From Gemmatimonadota bacterium (lineage in GTDB: Bacteria > Gemmatimonadota > Gemmatimonadetes > Longimicrobiales > Gaopeijiaceae): DNA of 64,000 nt. The position numbers and the translations under genes were made by a program. Shown one piece after another: positions 10,101 through 18,637 of the stretch (within the stretch, counting starts at the first letter, position 1; every line of letters starts with the position of its first letter). The DNA lies in NCBI GenBank assembly GCA_022340865.1, contig JAJDNC010000098.1, positions 34,050-98,049 on the forward strand. The letters are read 5' to 3'. The notes under the pieces were generated by a model. It worked only from the letters and a program-made list of their open reading frames with translations, was not told where the DNA came from and made no database searches.

Positions 10101-10285
10101 GCGGCCGCCATGGTCTCGGGGTTCGCGCCGGGCAGGGAGGCCGACACCGAGATCGTCGGGTAGTCCACCGTGGGCAGGTCGCTCACCGGCAGGAGCCGGT
10201 ATGCGACGATGCCGAACGTGAGGATGGCCAGCATGACCAGGGTGGTCATGACCGGCCGGCGGATGAAGAGTCCCGAAATGTTCAT
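7166..10285 (-). CDS. RND multidrug efflux permease, HAE1 family
   Basis: A 1039-residue inner-membrane pump, full length for AcrB/MdtB-type permeases. TM1 starts at the N-terminus (MNISGLFIRRPVMTTLVML). The proton-relay pair Asp400-Asp401 lies in TM4 (GFVVDDAIVMLEN), matching AcrB D407/D408. The two large periplasmic loops and the second six-helix half, with GLVKKNAIMMIDFA, are intact. It exports hydrophobic or amphiphilic compounds using the proton gradient, together with the adaptor and outer-membrane channel encoded just upstream. Its ATG overlaps the adaptor stop by 4 bp (ATGA), implying translational coupling in one tripartite operon. Confidence 0.95.
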   Translation of the reverse strand: MNISGLFIRRPVMTTLVMLAILTFGIVAYRLLPVSDLPTVDYPTISVSASLPGANPETMAAAVATPLERQFATIPGLTDMTSRSTTGSTSLTLQFELSRNIDAAAQDVQSAVSAAMRRLPQEMRSPSIRKSNPAASPILFYALTTESMPISELDHYAETVLAQHISTVDGVAEVSVFGAQKYAVRVQLDPASLAQRGIGIDEVASAIASGNVNLPSGVLWGPDHAYTVQASGQLHDAAAFRKLVVTYRNGAPVHLGDLGNVLDDVQNNRTASWFNGGPAIILAIQRQPGTNTVAVARGVRAQVNKLRTQIPAGVNIQILYDRSVSIQQSVSEVKFTLLLTLFLVVMVIFLFLRNLSATVIPSLALPMSIVGTFSVMYLMGYSLDNLSLMALTLCVGFVVDDAIVMLENIVRHMEMGKEPMQAALDGSREIGFTILSMTLSLTAVFIPILFMGGILGRLFHEFAVTIATAILVSGFVSLTLTPMLASRFLRPSKEAHHGKVYEWSERVYNRVLGVYERTLQWVMGRRRATMVFSAGVLAATVGLFLIVPKGFLPSEDNGHIEGSTEAAQGIAFQDMVAHTKQINAIIQADPNVEAYMSFMGGGFGGGANTGRLSIHLKPRGERLPINDVIRELSQKFSHVTGLRVFLQNPPPIRIGGRFAQSLYQYTLQSADIDTLYAASRELERRLAAMPQLTDVTSDLKIGNPQINVHIDRERASSMGVTAQQIEMALYDAYGSRQVSTIYTQDDEYWVIMELLPKYQRDISALNQLYVRSSNGTLVPMGSVATLSRGVGPVAVNHSGQVPSVTLSFNLAPNVALGDAVNAVQSAAAQVLPSTVTTTFSGTAQAFQDTQKGLLLLLGMAVFVIYVVLGILYESFIHPVTILSGIPFAAFGALLTLYVTRTDLSVYSFVGVIMLVGLVKKNAIMMIDFALDAERNEGKSPVDAILQACSIRFRPIMMTTVAALMATLPIALGTGAGSESRRPLGIAVVGGLAFSQLITLYVTPVVYTYMDQFQRWVGDRAVRKHAEPAPAGAEVLAHGD

Positions 10286-11481
10286 GTCGCCCCTCCTCCG
10301 GTGGAGTCGGCCGCATGGCCCGCTCCACCACCGGCGGGCTGCCCGCCGGGCTCCTGCAGGGAGTCGGCGGCGGCACCGCCGCCAGGCTCCTTGATCAGCA
10401 CCTTCGCGCCCTCCGCCAGCTGAGCCTGGCCATCGGTGACCACGAGCTCGCCGGCTTTCACACCGGACTCGACGAGGACCCGACCCTGGACCGTGCGACC
10501 CAGGGTTACCGCTTGGCGGTGTGCGGTGCTGTCCTTGTCCACGACGAACACGAAGCTTCCGCCCTGTTGGGTGACGGGCGCCATTGCGGGCACGGTGACG
10601 GCGTTCTGCTGGACGTAGACCTGGAGGTGGACGGTGACGTACTCACCGGGCCAGAGGCCCCGATCCGTGTTGTCGAAGCGTCCCTTGAGGAGGACGGTGC
10701 CGGTGGTGGGATCCACCGCGTTGTCCACGAACGTGAGGGTTCCCCGCTCGTCTCCGAGGCCCTGTTGCTCCTCGCCTTCGGCCGGTGCGACGGACACCTT
10801 GAGGGGCGCGATGGCGTCGTACTTCTGCACGAGCGGCAGGTCCCGACCCTGGATGGGGAAGCGCACCAGGATGGGGTGGATCTGGTTGATGACGACCAAT
10901 GGTGATGCATTCGCCTTCACCAGGTTGCCCTGGCGCACCAGGAGGGCTCCCGTGCGCCCGGAGATGGGCGCAGGGATCACCGTGTAGGAGAGGTTGAGCC
11001 GGGCGGTCTCCACGGCGGCGCTGTCCGCCTTCACCACCGCGGCCTGTGCCCTTGCCGTGGCCTCGGCCTGGTCCGCCTGCGACTGGGTGACATAGTCCTC
11101 CTTCACCAGCTTCGCGTACCGGTCGGCGTCCTTGCGGCTGTTGACGGCCTGGGCTTCGTCCCGTGCCAGATTCGCCTCGGCCTGGCGCAGCGCCGCCTGG
11201 AAGGGCCTCGGGTCGATGTGGAACAGGATCTGGCCCTGGGTCACCTCATGGCCTTCGGCGAAGTCCACGGAAAGGAGGACACCCCCCACCTGCGACTCGA
11301 CCTGGACCGTCTGCAGGGGCTCGACGGAGCCGTCGGCCACGATGACGTAGGGAGCGGAGCCCCGGGTCGCCGGGGCCACCGACACGGGTACCGGCGGCCT
11401 CGGCGGTCGTCCGGAAGGGCTGTCACATCCGGCGAGGACACCAACGAATGCGGCGGCGACGAAGAACGACTTATGACGCAT
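10282..11481 (-). CDS. RND efflux periplasmic adaptor (membrane fusion protein), lipoprotein
   Basis: A 399-residue adaptor that links the RND permease to the TolC-type channel. The signal peptide ends in a lipobox with Cys19 (VLAGC), so it is anchored to the inner membrane. The barrel-sandwich/lipoyl halves (about 60-95 and 180-215) flank a coiled-coil hairpin rich in Ala, Gln and Glu (about 100-175), followed by beta-barrel and membrane-proximal domains. The C-terminus is a low-complexity Gly/Ala/Asp tail. GAGAAGG lies 9 nt before the ATG. It is the middle gene of the operon: 13 bp after the TolC gene and overlapping the permease by 4 bp. Confidence 0.93.
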   Translation of the reverse strand: MRHKSFFVAAAFVGVLAGCDSPSGRPPRPPVPVSVAPATRGSAPYVIVADGSVEPLQTVQVESQVGGVLLSVDFAEGHEVTQGQILFHIDPRPFQAALRQAEANLARDEAQAVNSRKDADRYAKLVKEDYVTQSQADQAEATARAQAAVVKADSAAVETARLNLSYTVIPAPISGRTGALLVRQGNLVKANASPLVVINQIHPILVRFPIQGRDLPLVQKYDAIAPLKVSVAPAEGEEQQGLGDERGTLTFVDNAVDPTTGTVLLKGRFDNTDRGLWPGEYVTVHLQVYVQQNAVTVPAMAPVTQQGGSFVFVVDKDSTAHRQAVTLGRTVQGRVLVESGVKAGELVVTDGQAQLAEGAKVLIKEPGGGAAADSLQEPGGQPAGGGAGHAADSTGGGAT

Positions 11482-11494
11482 GATTCCAGCCTTC

Positions 11495-13021
11495 TCAGCG
11501 AAGACGATTGCTCGTGGAGTCCGGAGCGACGGAAATGGCCGCCGCTCCGGAGGGACTCAGCACGCCGCCGTCATGGGCGAGCTGGGCCAACGCCAGGAGC
11601 CAGCTCCATCGGGCCTGGCTCTGCTGGGCCCGGGCGGTGGCCAGGGCCTGCTGCGCGGTGAGGAGATCCAGAATGGTCCCGACCCCCTCCCTGTAGCGCC
11701 CGTGGGCGACCTGCTCGGATTGCTCGGCGCTGGCCAGCAGGTCGTCGGTGGTGTGCACCCGCTGGGTGGCGGTCTGCAGGGCATAATAGGACGTGAACAC
11801 CTGCTGGATCACCTGCTGCCGCAGCCCCTCCGCCTGGGCGTCGGCGGCCTCGGCACGGGCCTCCGCCGCCCGATTCGCGTACGTCTGCGCGAAGCCCGTG
11901 AACAGGGGGATCGAGAGCCCCAGCGAGAGGCTGTAGCTGGTGCCGCTGAGCTGGGACACGTCGGAGATCACCCGACCGGCGCTTGCCCCCAGCTGGAGGC
12001 TCGGCAGACCCGCGGACCGCGTGACCCGGGCGGAGGCGTAAGCCTGGCGAGCGCTGGCCTCGGCGGAGGCGAGGTCCGGCCGGCTACGCACCGCCTGGGC
12101 GATGAGCGAGTCGACGCTCTCGGAGACGGTGCCTACGGACGTCGCTTCGGGCGGAGGCGCGATGTCGAAGGGAGCGTTCGCGGGGAGGCCCATGGCCACG
12201 GCGACCGTGGCGCGCGCCGCCTGGAGCTGCCCCTGGGTGGTCTCCACCGCCAGCCGTGCCTGGGACGCGGCGGTCCGCGCCTGGAGGACGTCCGCGATGG
12301 TGGCCAGCCCCACGTCGTGGCGATGCTGTGCTGCCTGGAGGTTGGCCTCGGCCTCCGTCACCGAAGCCTGCTGGGCCTGCAGCAACGCCCGGGTTGCCAT
12401 GTACCCGAAGTAGGCGGTCTCCGCCTGGAGCACCGCGCTCTGGACGACGGCGTCGTGATGGAAGCCCGCGGCGTACGTGGCCTCCCGGGCGGCCTCGCGG
12501 GAGCCGGAGCGCCCACCCACGTCCAGCACCAGCCAGGACAGGTTCAGCGAGGGTGAGACCTGGTTACGCGTGCCCCCGAAGCGCACGTTCGAAGCCACCT
12601 GCTTGGACATGAGGGCAGTGGCGCTGGCGCTGAGGGTGGGGAAGAGACGCCCGCGCGCCTGGCCGTAGGTGTCGGCGGCGGCTCGCGCCTGGAGCCACGA
12701 GGCCCGCGTGGCCGGGTTGTTGCTCAGCGACAGGTCCACGACCTGGGCCAGGGTCAGCCCCTTCTCGGCCTGCGCCAGCGCCTGGGGCGTGATCTTCGTG
12801 GTGTCGATGGTGGTCGCCGCGGGGACGGACTCCGCGACCTTGCGAGCTTCGGCCGGCGGCGCCCACAAGTCATGGGGCGAGGGAGGGGCACCGGGAGCGC
12901 CGCCCACACCCGGCGGGCCGTGGACGCACGCAGTGACCACCACCACCGCCGTCGCGGCGGTGCCCAATAGCACACCGCGGACACCGCGGCCGCGGCGTCC
13001 TTCCTTTTCCTGCCTGAGCAT
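11495..13021 (-). CDS. TolC/NodT-type outer-membrane efflux lipoprotein
   Basis: A 508-residue outer-membrane factor and the first gene of the efflux operon. The signal peptide ends VVVTAC, placing the lipidated cysteine at residue 32. Two OEP repeats (about 90-290 and 300-490), dominated by Ala/Gln/Glu-rich long helices, form the trimeric channel. A proline-rich stretch follows the lipobox. GGGAGAGG precedes the ATG. Being promoter-proximal it would be made first, and a 12-bp palindrome 60 bp upstream may be the operator of the operon. No regulator gene is adjacent. Confidence 0.92.
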   Translation of the reverse strand: MLRQEKEGRRGRGVRGVLLGTAATAVVVVTACVHGPPGVGGAPGAPPSPHDLWAPPAEARKVAESVPAATTIDTTKITPQALAQAEKGLTLAQVVDLSLSNNPATRASWLQARAAADTYGQARGRLFPTLSASATALMSKQVASNVRFGGTRNQVSPSLNLSWLVLDVGGRSGSREAAREATYAAGFHHDAVVQSAVLQAETAYFGYMATRALLQAQQASVTEAEANLQAAQHRHDVGLATIADVLQARTAASQARLAVETTQGQLQAARATVAVAMGLPANAPFDIAPPPEATSVGTVSESVDSLIAQAVRSRPDLASAEASARQAYASARVTRSAGLPSLQLGASAGRVISDVSQLSGTSYSLSLGLSIPLFTGFAQTYANRAAEARAEAADAQAEGLRQQVIQQVFTSYYALQTATQRVHTTDDLLASAEQSEQVAHGRYREGVGTILDLLTAQQALATARAQQSQARWSWLLALAQLAHDGGVLSPSGAAAISVAPDSTSNRLR

Positions 13022-13080
13022 TCGCCTCTCCCGCCAGGAGACGAGTCAGTGGTCGAGGTGACCGATCCGCCGTCTCCCCC

Positions 13081-13092
13081 GTTGTCGACAAC
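13081..13092. promoter_or_regulatory. Perfect palindrome upstream of the efflux operon
   Basis: GTTGTCGACAAC is a perfect 12-bp palindrome in the 121-bp gap between the efflux operon start (13021) and the next gene. This is where a TetR- or MarR-type operator would be expected for an RND operon. A 12-bp palindrome arises by chance roughly once per 4 kb, so position is the main support. Confidence 0.3.
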
Positions 13093-13142
13093 CGGCTCTT
13101 TCACACCCGAGAGCCTCAGAATGTTGTTGGATCAACCTTCTC

Positions 13143-15467
13143 CTACCGGGCCCCGAGAGCACGGAAGAGGTAGCTGACCTTCACGAAGAACGCGTTGTCC
13201 ACCGGGTGCAGCTCGGTCATCCGGAGGGGGTCCGGCTCCGTAAGTGTGTTGCCGTAGCCCAGGAAGAAGACCGTTCCCGGCGACGGACGGTAGCTGAACA
13301 GCCAGTCCGCCCGGAGCTGGTTGGATTCCGTGCGCACCGAGGGGGTCAGCGTGCCGTCGGTGCCCCGCACCAGGAGCGTCTGGCCGGTGCCGGGGTCCTG
13401 GAGCGGCGCGCGCTGGGTGGCGGTGTACTGCGCCACGACCCGCACGAAGATCGGGCGGCTGACCTGGTACTCGACCTTCAGCCTCGGGATGCGTGTCGAC
13501 GTCGTGAGGTCGCCGTCGCTGAGGCGGTGGAACGACATGCTCTGGTATGTGGCCTCGATGCGGATATGCCGCGTGGGACGGGCGTTCAGGCTGGCGTCGT
13601 AGTCGAGGCGGCGCACCCGCGACGTCTCCAGGAAGTCCACGTCGTGGCCGGCGGCCACCGACAGGGAGGCCGAGAAGGTCGAGTACTGGGGCGTCGACAC
13701 CCGGAGCTCCGTCGTGAACGTCGTGATGCGGCTCGGCGGTACGAAGGGAGCGGGTTGCTGAACCGTTCCGCCGAAGAGCTGCGCATAGTCGGCGGGATCG
13801 AACGCGTAGCTGCCGAGGCCGGGATTCACGCCGATGTCCCAGCCCCCCCGGAGAGTGACGTCGTTGCGCAGCGCGAGCTGGTCCTCCAGGACGTTGTGTC
13901 CCTTGAAGAAATCCGCGTAGCGCCACGTGCCCTGCATGTGCAGCATGCCGTTGTAGCGCTCGAACACCGACCCGGGCGCCCCGTACGCGCTGTAACGGTT
14001 CTCCGCGCTCGCCCTGACGATGTCGGTGCGCTGGACGAACCCGTTGTCCGCGGCGAAGCCCTTGCCGATCCCCAGGAGGTCGTAGTGGAAGCCGTACTTC
14101 CTGCCCGTCCGGTCCACCACCCCCTCCCACAGGGGCGCGTCGGTGGTCACGCCGGCTTCGCCGGTGCGGCTCAGTACGCCCTGGAGCTGGGCGTAGTACA
14201 TGCGCCCGAAGACATGGCGGACGTCGGCGTCGAAGACCCGGTTCGACCGGCCGCCTCCCACCCGCTCGCTGTAGAGCAGGCCGGCCGTGGACTGCGTCGC
14301 GAAGCCACGCCTGAGGCGCACGATGTTCACCACGGGGCGCTGCCCGTTCGGAGTCGTGGACCCGTCGTCCAGTGCCGACAGCACGGCCACGTCCGTGCGT
14401 CCCACCCTGCCGGTGAGCTTCGCCGCGGCGGCGGGCTGCACGATGGTGCGGGTGTATACCAGGGTGTTGGGCACGCTGAACTGCTCGGCACCCTCGACGA
14501 AGAACGGGCGCTTCTCCGGATACGAGATGGCGAAGCGCTCGTCGGCGGCGATCTGGGTGGCGTCCGCCTCCACCTGGCTGAAGTCGGGCTTCACCGTGCC
14601 GTTGAGGATGAAGTTGCTCCCCACCATCCAGCGCACGTTGCCGCCGAGCTGTGGCTTGGAGTCGTAGCTCCAGTGGCCGGAGGTGGACGAGGGAGCGCCC
14701 TTCACCGTGTTCGTCAGCTCCGGGTTGAGCTGGACGACCTGTCCGTGGTGCAGTCCCTTCAGGTCCACCAGGAGGCCTTCCTGGTCGATGAAGGACGCCG
14801 CCGCGCGCACGGCCGGGGTCCACGTCTCCGTGTACCCGTTGTGCTGAACGTTCCGCTGGATCTGGATGCCCCAGGTCTGAACCGACGCCGTGGGATAACG
14901 GAGGCTGCTGAAGGGGATCCGGATCTCGACCTCGTATCCCCAGTCGGTGACGTGGCCCTTGGAGTCCCAGAGGTAGTCCGGGCTCAGGTCGACCTGACCG
15001 GCCATGTAGTGGGCGCCCGGCGTGTAACCACCCCCCTCGCTCTTGATGCCGTCCGCCTGGACACCCAGCGGGTTGACCGCGAACACCATGGCGCGGTTGC
15101 GCTCGTCATACGTGTCGAGCTGGATCTCGATGTTGTCGTCGGAGCTCACCTTGTCCCGGTCGGCCAGGGTCGCCCGTACCGAGCCGTGCGCCTCCATGGC
15201 GCGGATGCCGAAGTAGATGGCGTCCGGCGAGTACCAGACCAGGACCTCCGTGGAGTCCGAGGCGGGCCGCGAGTCCACGGGCTCGTACTCGGAGAAGCCC
15301 GTCAAGACCGCCGCGCTCTTCCACACCGGCTCGTCGAGAACGCCGTCCACGGTGACGTGGGTGTCCATGGCCGGCACCTGGACCGTGGTCTGTCCGTCGC
15401 GCGCGTTGTAGACCGGCCCCGGCCCGGCGGCCGCGAGCTGGAGCGCGCCCAGAATCGCGAGAAGCAT
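13143..15467 (-). CDS. DUF5916 outer-membrane protein with CBM9-like N-terminal domain
   Basis: A 774-residue exported protein. After a short signal peptide (residues 1-15) comes a CBM9-like domain (about 30-215) with the typical opening TVDGVLDEPVW and DDNIEIQLDTY. It is followed by the DUF5916 region with its signatures KPDFSQVEADATQI and YPEKRPFFVEGAEQF. The rest is rich in beta-strands ending in an aromatic-terminated barrel-like C-terminus. The family is common in Gemmatimonadota and Bacteroidota and is thought to sit in the outer membrane; its function is not established, with carbohydrate binding or uptake suggested. No Shine-Dalgarno sequence is seen before the ATG. Confidence 0.85.
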   Translation of the reverse strand: MLLAILGALQLAAAGPGPVYNARDGQTTVQVPAMDTHVTVDGVLDEPVWKSAAVLTGFSEYEPVDSRPASDSTEVLVWYSPDAIYFGIRAMEAHGSVRATLADRDKVSSDDNIEIQLDTYDERNRAMVFAVNPLGVQADGIKSEGGGYTPGAHYMAGQVDLSPDYLWDSKGHVTDWGYEVEIRIPFSSLRYPTASVQTWGIQIQRNVQHNGYTETWTPAVRAAASFIDQEGLLVDLKGLHHGQVVQLNPELTNTVKGAPSSTSGHWSYDSKPQLGGNVRWMVGSNFILNGTVKPDFSQVEADATQIAADERFAISYPEKRPFFVEGAEQFSVPNTLVYTRTIVQPAAAAKLTGRVGRTDVAVLSALDDGSTTPNGQRPVVNIVRLRRGFATQSTAGLLYSERVGGGRSNRVFDADVRHVFGRMYYAQLQGVLSRTGEAGVTTDAPLWEGVVDRTGRKYGFHYDLLGIGKGFAADNGFVQRTDIVRASAENRYSAYGAPGSVFERYNGMLHMQGTWRYADFFKGHNVLEDQLALRNDVTLRGGWDIGVNPGLGSYAFDPADYAQLFGGTVQQPAPFVPPSRITTFTTELRVSTPQYSTFSASLSVAAGHDVDFLETSRVRRLDYDASLNARPTRHIRIEATYQSMSFHRLSDGDLTTSTRIPRLKVEYQVSRPIFVRVVAQYTATQRAPLQDPGTGQTLLVRGTDGTLTPSVRTESNQLRADWLFSYRPSPGTVFFLGYGNTLTEPDPLRMTELHPVDNAFFVKVSYLFRALGAR

Positions 15468-15524
15468 AGGCCGGGAAGATACCGAAAAAGGGCGGTCCGG
15501 TGTCCCCCTTGCCGCCCGCCGCCG

Positions 15525-16778
15525 TCAGGCGCCGACCGCGTGCATCGTGTAGCGCACCACGTATGGCACGTCGAGGTCGTCGTGGACGATGCCCCAGGCA
15601 TGGCCGTTCTGGACGGCCATGAGGTGCAGCTTCCCGGTCACCACCACCGAGCCCAGCAGTCCGCCGTCGCGGGCGAACACCCACCACCGTCGGGTGTCGG
15701 TGTCGGCCCCCGGCCAGTCCCGGAGCCAGAGGCGGCCCCCGTCGTCCACGAGCATCCGATCGAAAGCCGGGCGCATGGCCGGTCGGGGCGACAGATCGAT
15801 CACCTGTTGGGCGGCGCGAAGCCGCTCCGGGGTGTCGGCGTCGGCGAGCTCCGCCTTCTTCACGGCGTTGACCTCTTCGTCGGTGAGGGGGCGGTCGAGG
15901 CCCGGTGCCCGCACGATGCGCTTTGCGTGTCCGTCGGAAGGGTCCAGGAGGCGTACCGCGTAACGATCACCGTAGCCCGACCACACCCCGTCGGGGCTCG
16001 CGGCGAAGGAGCTCGACCGCTCGAAGGTCGCGGTGCTCGTCAACACCATCACCCCCTGGCCGGAGCGGTGCATGGAGCGCACCGACTCACCCGTCTGGAG
16101 GATGTCCACGGTGTCACCGGGCGAGCCGTCGGTGGGGCTGAACACCAAGACCGCGGAGTCCGTGACGAACGTGGGCTTCTCGCCGCTGACGATGCCCCTG
16201 CCTCCGGAATAGCGGGACTGGCCGACGATGGACCCGTCGGCGAAGAACGACACCCGGTACGGCTGCCCGTACCCCTGGAAGAAGGCGGTGGCGGTGCGTC
16301 CCACCCTGCCGTCGGGCGCGAAGAAGGTGATGCGGCCACCGCGCCAGTCGTACACGGCCAGCGTGTCCCCTCCCAGGGCGGCCAGACCCCGGGGCGTGGA
16401 GAGCTCCCCCGGCCCCTCACCCGCTCTCCCCACGGTGCGGACGTACGCACCGTCGGGGCTGAAGACGCGGATTTCCTTGGCCTGCGCGTCCAGCACGGCG
16501 ATCCCGCCGTCGGCCAGGGGCGCCAGGCCGGTGACGGAACCGAACTGCTCCTCCTTGGGTCCGTTCAGGCTCCCGATACGGAGCCCGGGCACCGTATCCA
16601 GGGTGGCGAAGGCCGGCACGTCGGCGACCGCGGTCTCCGTCGTCACGATCTCCACGCCGGCGCTGTCCTCGCGCGTCACGCGCGGGGTCCGACCCCCCCG
16701 GGAGCCGTTCGTCCCACAGGAAGCCAGAACGATGGCGAGCGTGACGGCGGAGCCTCGAGCGAGAGCCTGGGGTCTCAT
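15525..16778 (-). CDS. 6-bladed beta-propeller lipoprotein
   Basis: A 417-residue lipoprotein with Cys21 in the lipobox (VLASC). The mature protein shows repeated propeller-blade motifs of the NHL/6-bladed type, such as LADGGIAVLDAQAKEIRVF, VRTVGRAGEGPGEL and LAVYDWRGGRITFF. Such proteins are common in Bacteroidota and Gemmatimonadota genomes as envelope proteins of unknown role. It is followed on the same strand by the DUF5916 gene 57 bp away, so the two may be cotranscribed. No catalytic motif is visible; binding of a ligand or partner is the most that can be inferred. Confidence 0.75.
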   Translation of the reverse strand: MRPQALARGSAVTLAIVLASCGTNGSRGGRTPRVTREDSAGVEIVTTETAVADVPAFATLDTVPGLRIGSLNGPKEEQFGSVTGLAPLADGGIAVLDAQAKEIRVFSPDGAYVRTVGRAGEGPGELSTPRGLAALGGDTLAVYDWRGGRITFFAPDGRVGRTATAFFQGYGQPYRVSFFADGSIVGQSRYSGGRGIVSGEKPTFVTDSAVLVFSPTDGSPGDTVDILQTGESVRSMHRSGQGVMVLTSTATFERSSSFAASPDGVWSGYGDRYAVRLLDPSDGHAKRIVRAPGLDRPLTDEEVNAVKKAELADADTPERLRAAQQVIDLSPRPAMRPAFDRMLVDDGGRLWLRDWPGADTDTRRWWVFARDGGLLGSVVVTGKLHLMAVQNGHAWGIVHDDLDVPYVVRYTMHAVGA

Positions 16779-16833
16779 GGCCGCAACCTATCCGGTTCCC
16801 GATGGGACCGCCACCGCATCCGTGGCGTTCCGT

Positions 16834-17079
16834 TCACTCCTCGAACGCGGCGGGGCCCTCCAGTAGCCCGTCCTCGAGGAGGATCTCCTCGACGGCCTGA
16901 AGGAGGGCCAGGTGCTGGGCGTCCTCTTCGGCATACGTCTCACGGGCCTCGTCGAGGCGATCGCTCAGGTCCTCGACGACCGCGTACGCCTCCTGGACCA
17001 GCTCGTCGTCGCTCCTGTCCGCGACCCCGTGGGTCTTCATCACCTCGAACACGAGGGTCAACGTCGCATCGTCGGACAT
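16834..17079 (-). CDS. Small acidic hypothetical protein
   Basis: An 81-residue, strongly acidic and helical protein that I do not recognise. It has no signal peptide or membrane segment, and Glu/Asp/Leu-rich helices that could form a coiled coil (DDELVQEAYAVVEDL, then ETYAEEDAQHLALL). The frame runs open further upstream, but the ATG at 17079 has GAGGG about 10 nt before it and starts the region with normal composition. It lies 136 bp downstream of ablA on the same strand and 55 bp before the propeller lipoprotein gene. Confidence 0.55.
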   Translation of the reverse strand: MSDDATLTLVFEVMKTHGVADRSDDELVQEAYAVVEDLSDRLDEARETYAEEDAQHLALLQAVEEILLEDGLLEGPAAFEE

Positions 17080-17215
17080 GGGGTCTTTCCCTCTGCTTCC
17101 TGCGGGTGCTTCGTTCTCGCCGGCCTCCGCCGGCCGCCTCTGATCGCCGTCTCCCACCGCGCGCCCGCCGCGCGCCATCGTTCGCCGCCAAGGATGCCCA
17201 ATCGCGGCACCCGGC

Positions 17216-18637
17216 TCAAGCCGGCACCAGGGCATCGGGCACCGTGGCCGCGGGCTCCAGATCCTCGAGGCCGGCTTCGCTCAGCGCTTCGGCGACCATG
17301 GCCGGGTGCTGCTCGGGATCCTCCCAGCGCTCGCGCCCTTCCTCCGGGAGCCGGTCGATGGGGTCGAAATAGAGATACACGCGGTTCTCGTCAACGCTGG
17401 GGCTCCGGTAGACGCTGATCCCCGACGTCTCGTCGTAGTGATCGTAGCTGTGCACGTCGCGCTTGCCACCCCCTCCGGGCGCGTCCACCACGAAGGTCGG
17501 CGTGTTGAAACCCGCCGTGGTTCCACGCACATGGCGCTCGATCTCCACGCTGTCGGCCACACGCGTACGCAGCTCGTCGACGCCCATGACCATGTCGTGC
17601 TGGTAGACGTAGTACGGCTGCACGTTGATGAAGGAGAGCCGCCGCACCAGGGTGATCATGTCGTCGATGTCATCGTTCACGCCCCGGATGAGCACGCTCT
17701 GGTTGCGCACCTTGACGCCTCGCTCGAAGAGCACGTCCATGGCCCTGCGGGTGATGTCGGTGATCTCGTTGGGCGAGTTGAAGTGCGTGTGCAGCACCAC
17801 TTCCTTGTGCAGCGCCCGCCCCTTCGCCACCAGCTCCACCAGCGTGTCGGTCCAGTCGCGGTCCGACAGGATCTTCATGGGCATCACCGCCGGGCCCTTC
17901 GACGCGAAGCGTATGCGCCGGATGTGTGGGATGGCCAGCAGCATCTCCCCGATATAGCGCACCCGTTGGGGCGGCAGCATGTAGGTGTCGCCGCCGCTCA
18001 CCACCACGTCCTCCACCTCGGGTCGGGAGGCCAGGTAGGCGAAGGCGCGGTCCCACCGCTCCACGGCGGGCTTGTAGTCCACCTTCTCGACCTCTTCGGT
18101 GTCGGTACCGATGGCGTAGCTGCGCGTACAGAAGCGGCAATACACGGGGCACACGTCCAGGGGCAGGAAGAGCACCTTGTCGTGATAGCGGTGCACGAGA
18201 CCCGGAGTGGGTGAGTCGGCCTGCTCATGGAGGGAGTCCAGCGTCAGCGCCGGGTGGTCCGGGAGCCGCGTGGAGGCCACCGGGATGAACTGCGTGCGCA
18301 GCGGGTCGTGATACGGATTCGCCCAGTCGATGAGGCTGAGGATGTATGGGGAGATGCGCATGGCCATGGGCGCCAGTCGCATCCCCTCCTCCACGTCCTC
18401 GAGGAACGACTCGGGGGCGAGATCGCGCAGCAGGTCTTTCAGGTCCTGCGGGCTCTTGGCGCTGTTGCGGTTCTGGAATCGGTGGTCCAGGAACTCATCG
18501 GGGGTCACGTGGCGGAACGCCGGGATCCTCTTCCAGAACTCCGAGTCGTCGAGGTCGCGATGCTCCAGGTCGGAGCGTTCCACCGGTTCCTTCAGGGGCT
18601 CGGGGACGGGGATGTGGTCGATGCTGGGCAGCTTCAT
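17216..18637 (-). CDS. ablA: Lysine 2,3-aminomutase (radical SAM)
   Basis: A 473-residue KamA/AblA-family enzyme that converts L-alpha-lysine to L-beta-lysine using a [4Fe-4S] cluster, S-adenosylmethionine and PLP. The radical-SAM motif CPVYCRFC gives cluster ligands Cys163, Cys167 and Cys170. The PLP lysine lies in VVDAPGGGGK near the C-terminus, as in clostridial KAM. N-terminal FWKRIPAFRHVTPDEFL matches the usual KAM opening. The protein is some 40-50 residues longer than typical family members, with extra sequence at both ends. It is the last gene of the symporter-ablB-ablA operon and overlaps ablB by 4 bp. The paired acetyltransferase points to N-epsilon-acetyl-beta-lysine, a compatible solute, rather than lysine catabolism. 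Confidence 0.92.
   Translation of the reverse strand: MKLPSIDHIPVPEPLKEPVERSDLEHRDLDDSEFWKRIPAFRHVTPDEFLDHRFQNRNSAKSPQDLKDLLRDLAPESFLEDVEEGMRLAPMAMRISPYILSLIDWANPYHDPLRTQFIPVASTRLPDHPALTLDSLHEQADSPTPGLVHRYHDKVLFLPLDVCPVYCRFCTRSYAIGTDTEEVEKVDYKPAVERWDRAFAYLASRPEVEDVVVSGGDTYMLPPQRVRYIGEMLLAIPHIRRIRFASKGPAVMPMKILSDRDWTDTLVELVAKGRALHKEVVLHTHFNSPNEITDITRRAMDVLFERGVKVRNQSVLIRGVNDDIDDMITLVRRLSFINVQPYYVYQHDMVMGVDELRTRVADSVEIERHVRGTTAGFNTPTFVVDAPGGGGKRDVHSYDHYDETSGISVYRSPSVDENRVYLYFDPIDRLPEEGRERWEDPEQHPAMVAEALSEAGLEDLEPAATVPDALVPA

Noticed and set aside
13206..17372. A 1388-codon open frame on the plus strand
   Set aside because: It is antisense to the DUF5916, propeller and ablA genes. The translation is Arg/Gly/Val-rich with no domain, as expected of a GC-rich shadow frame.
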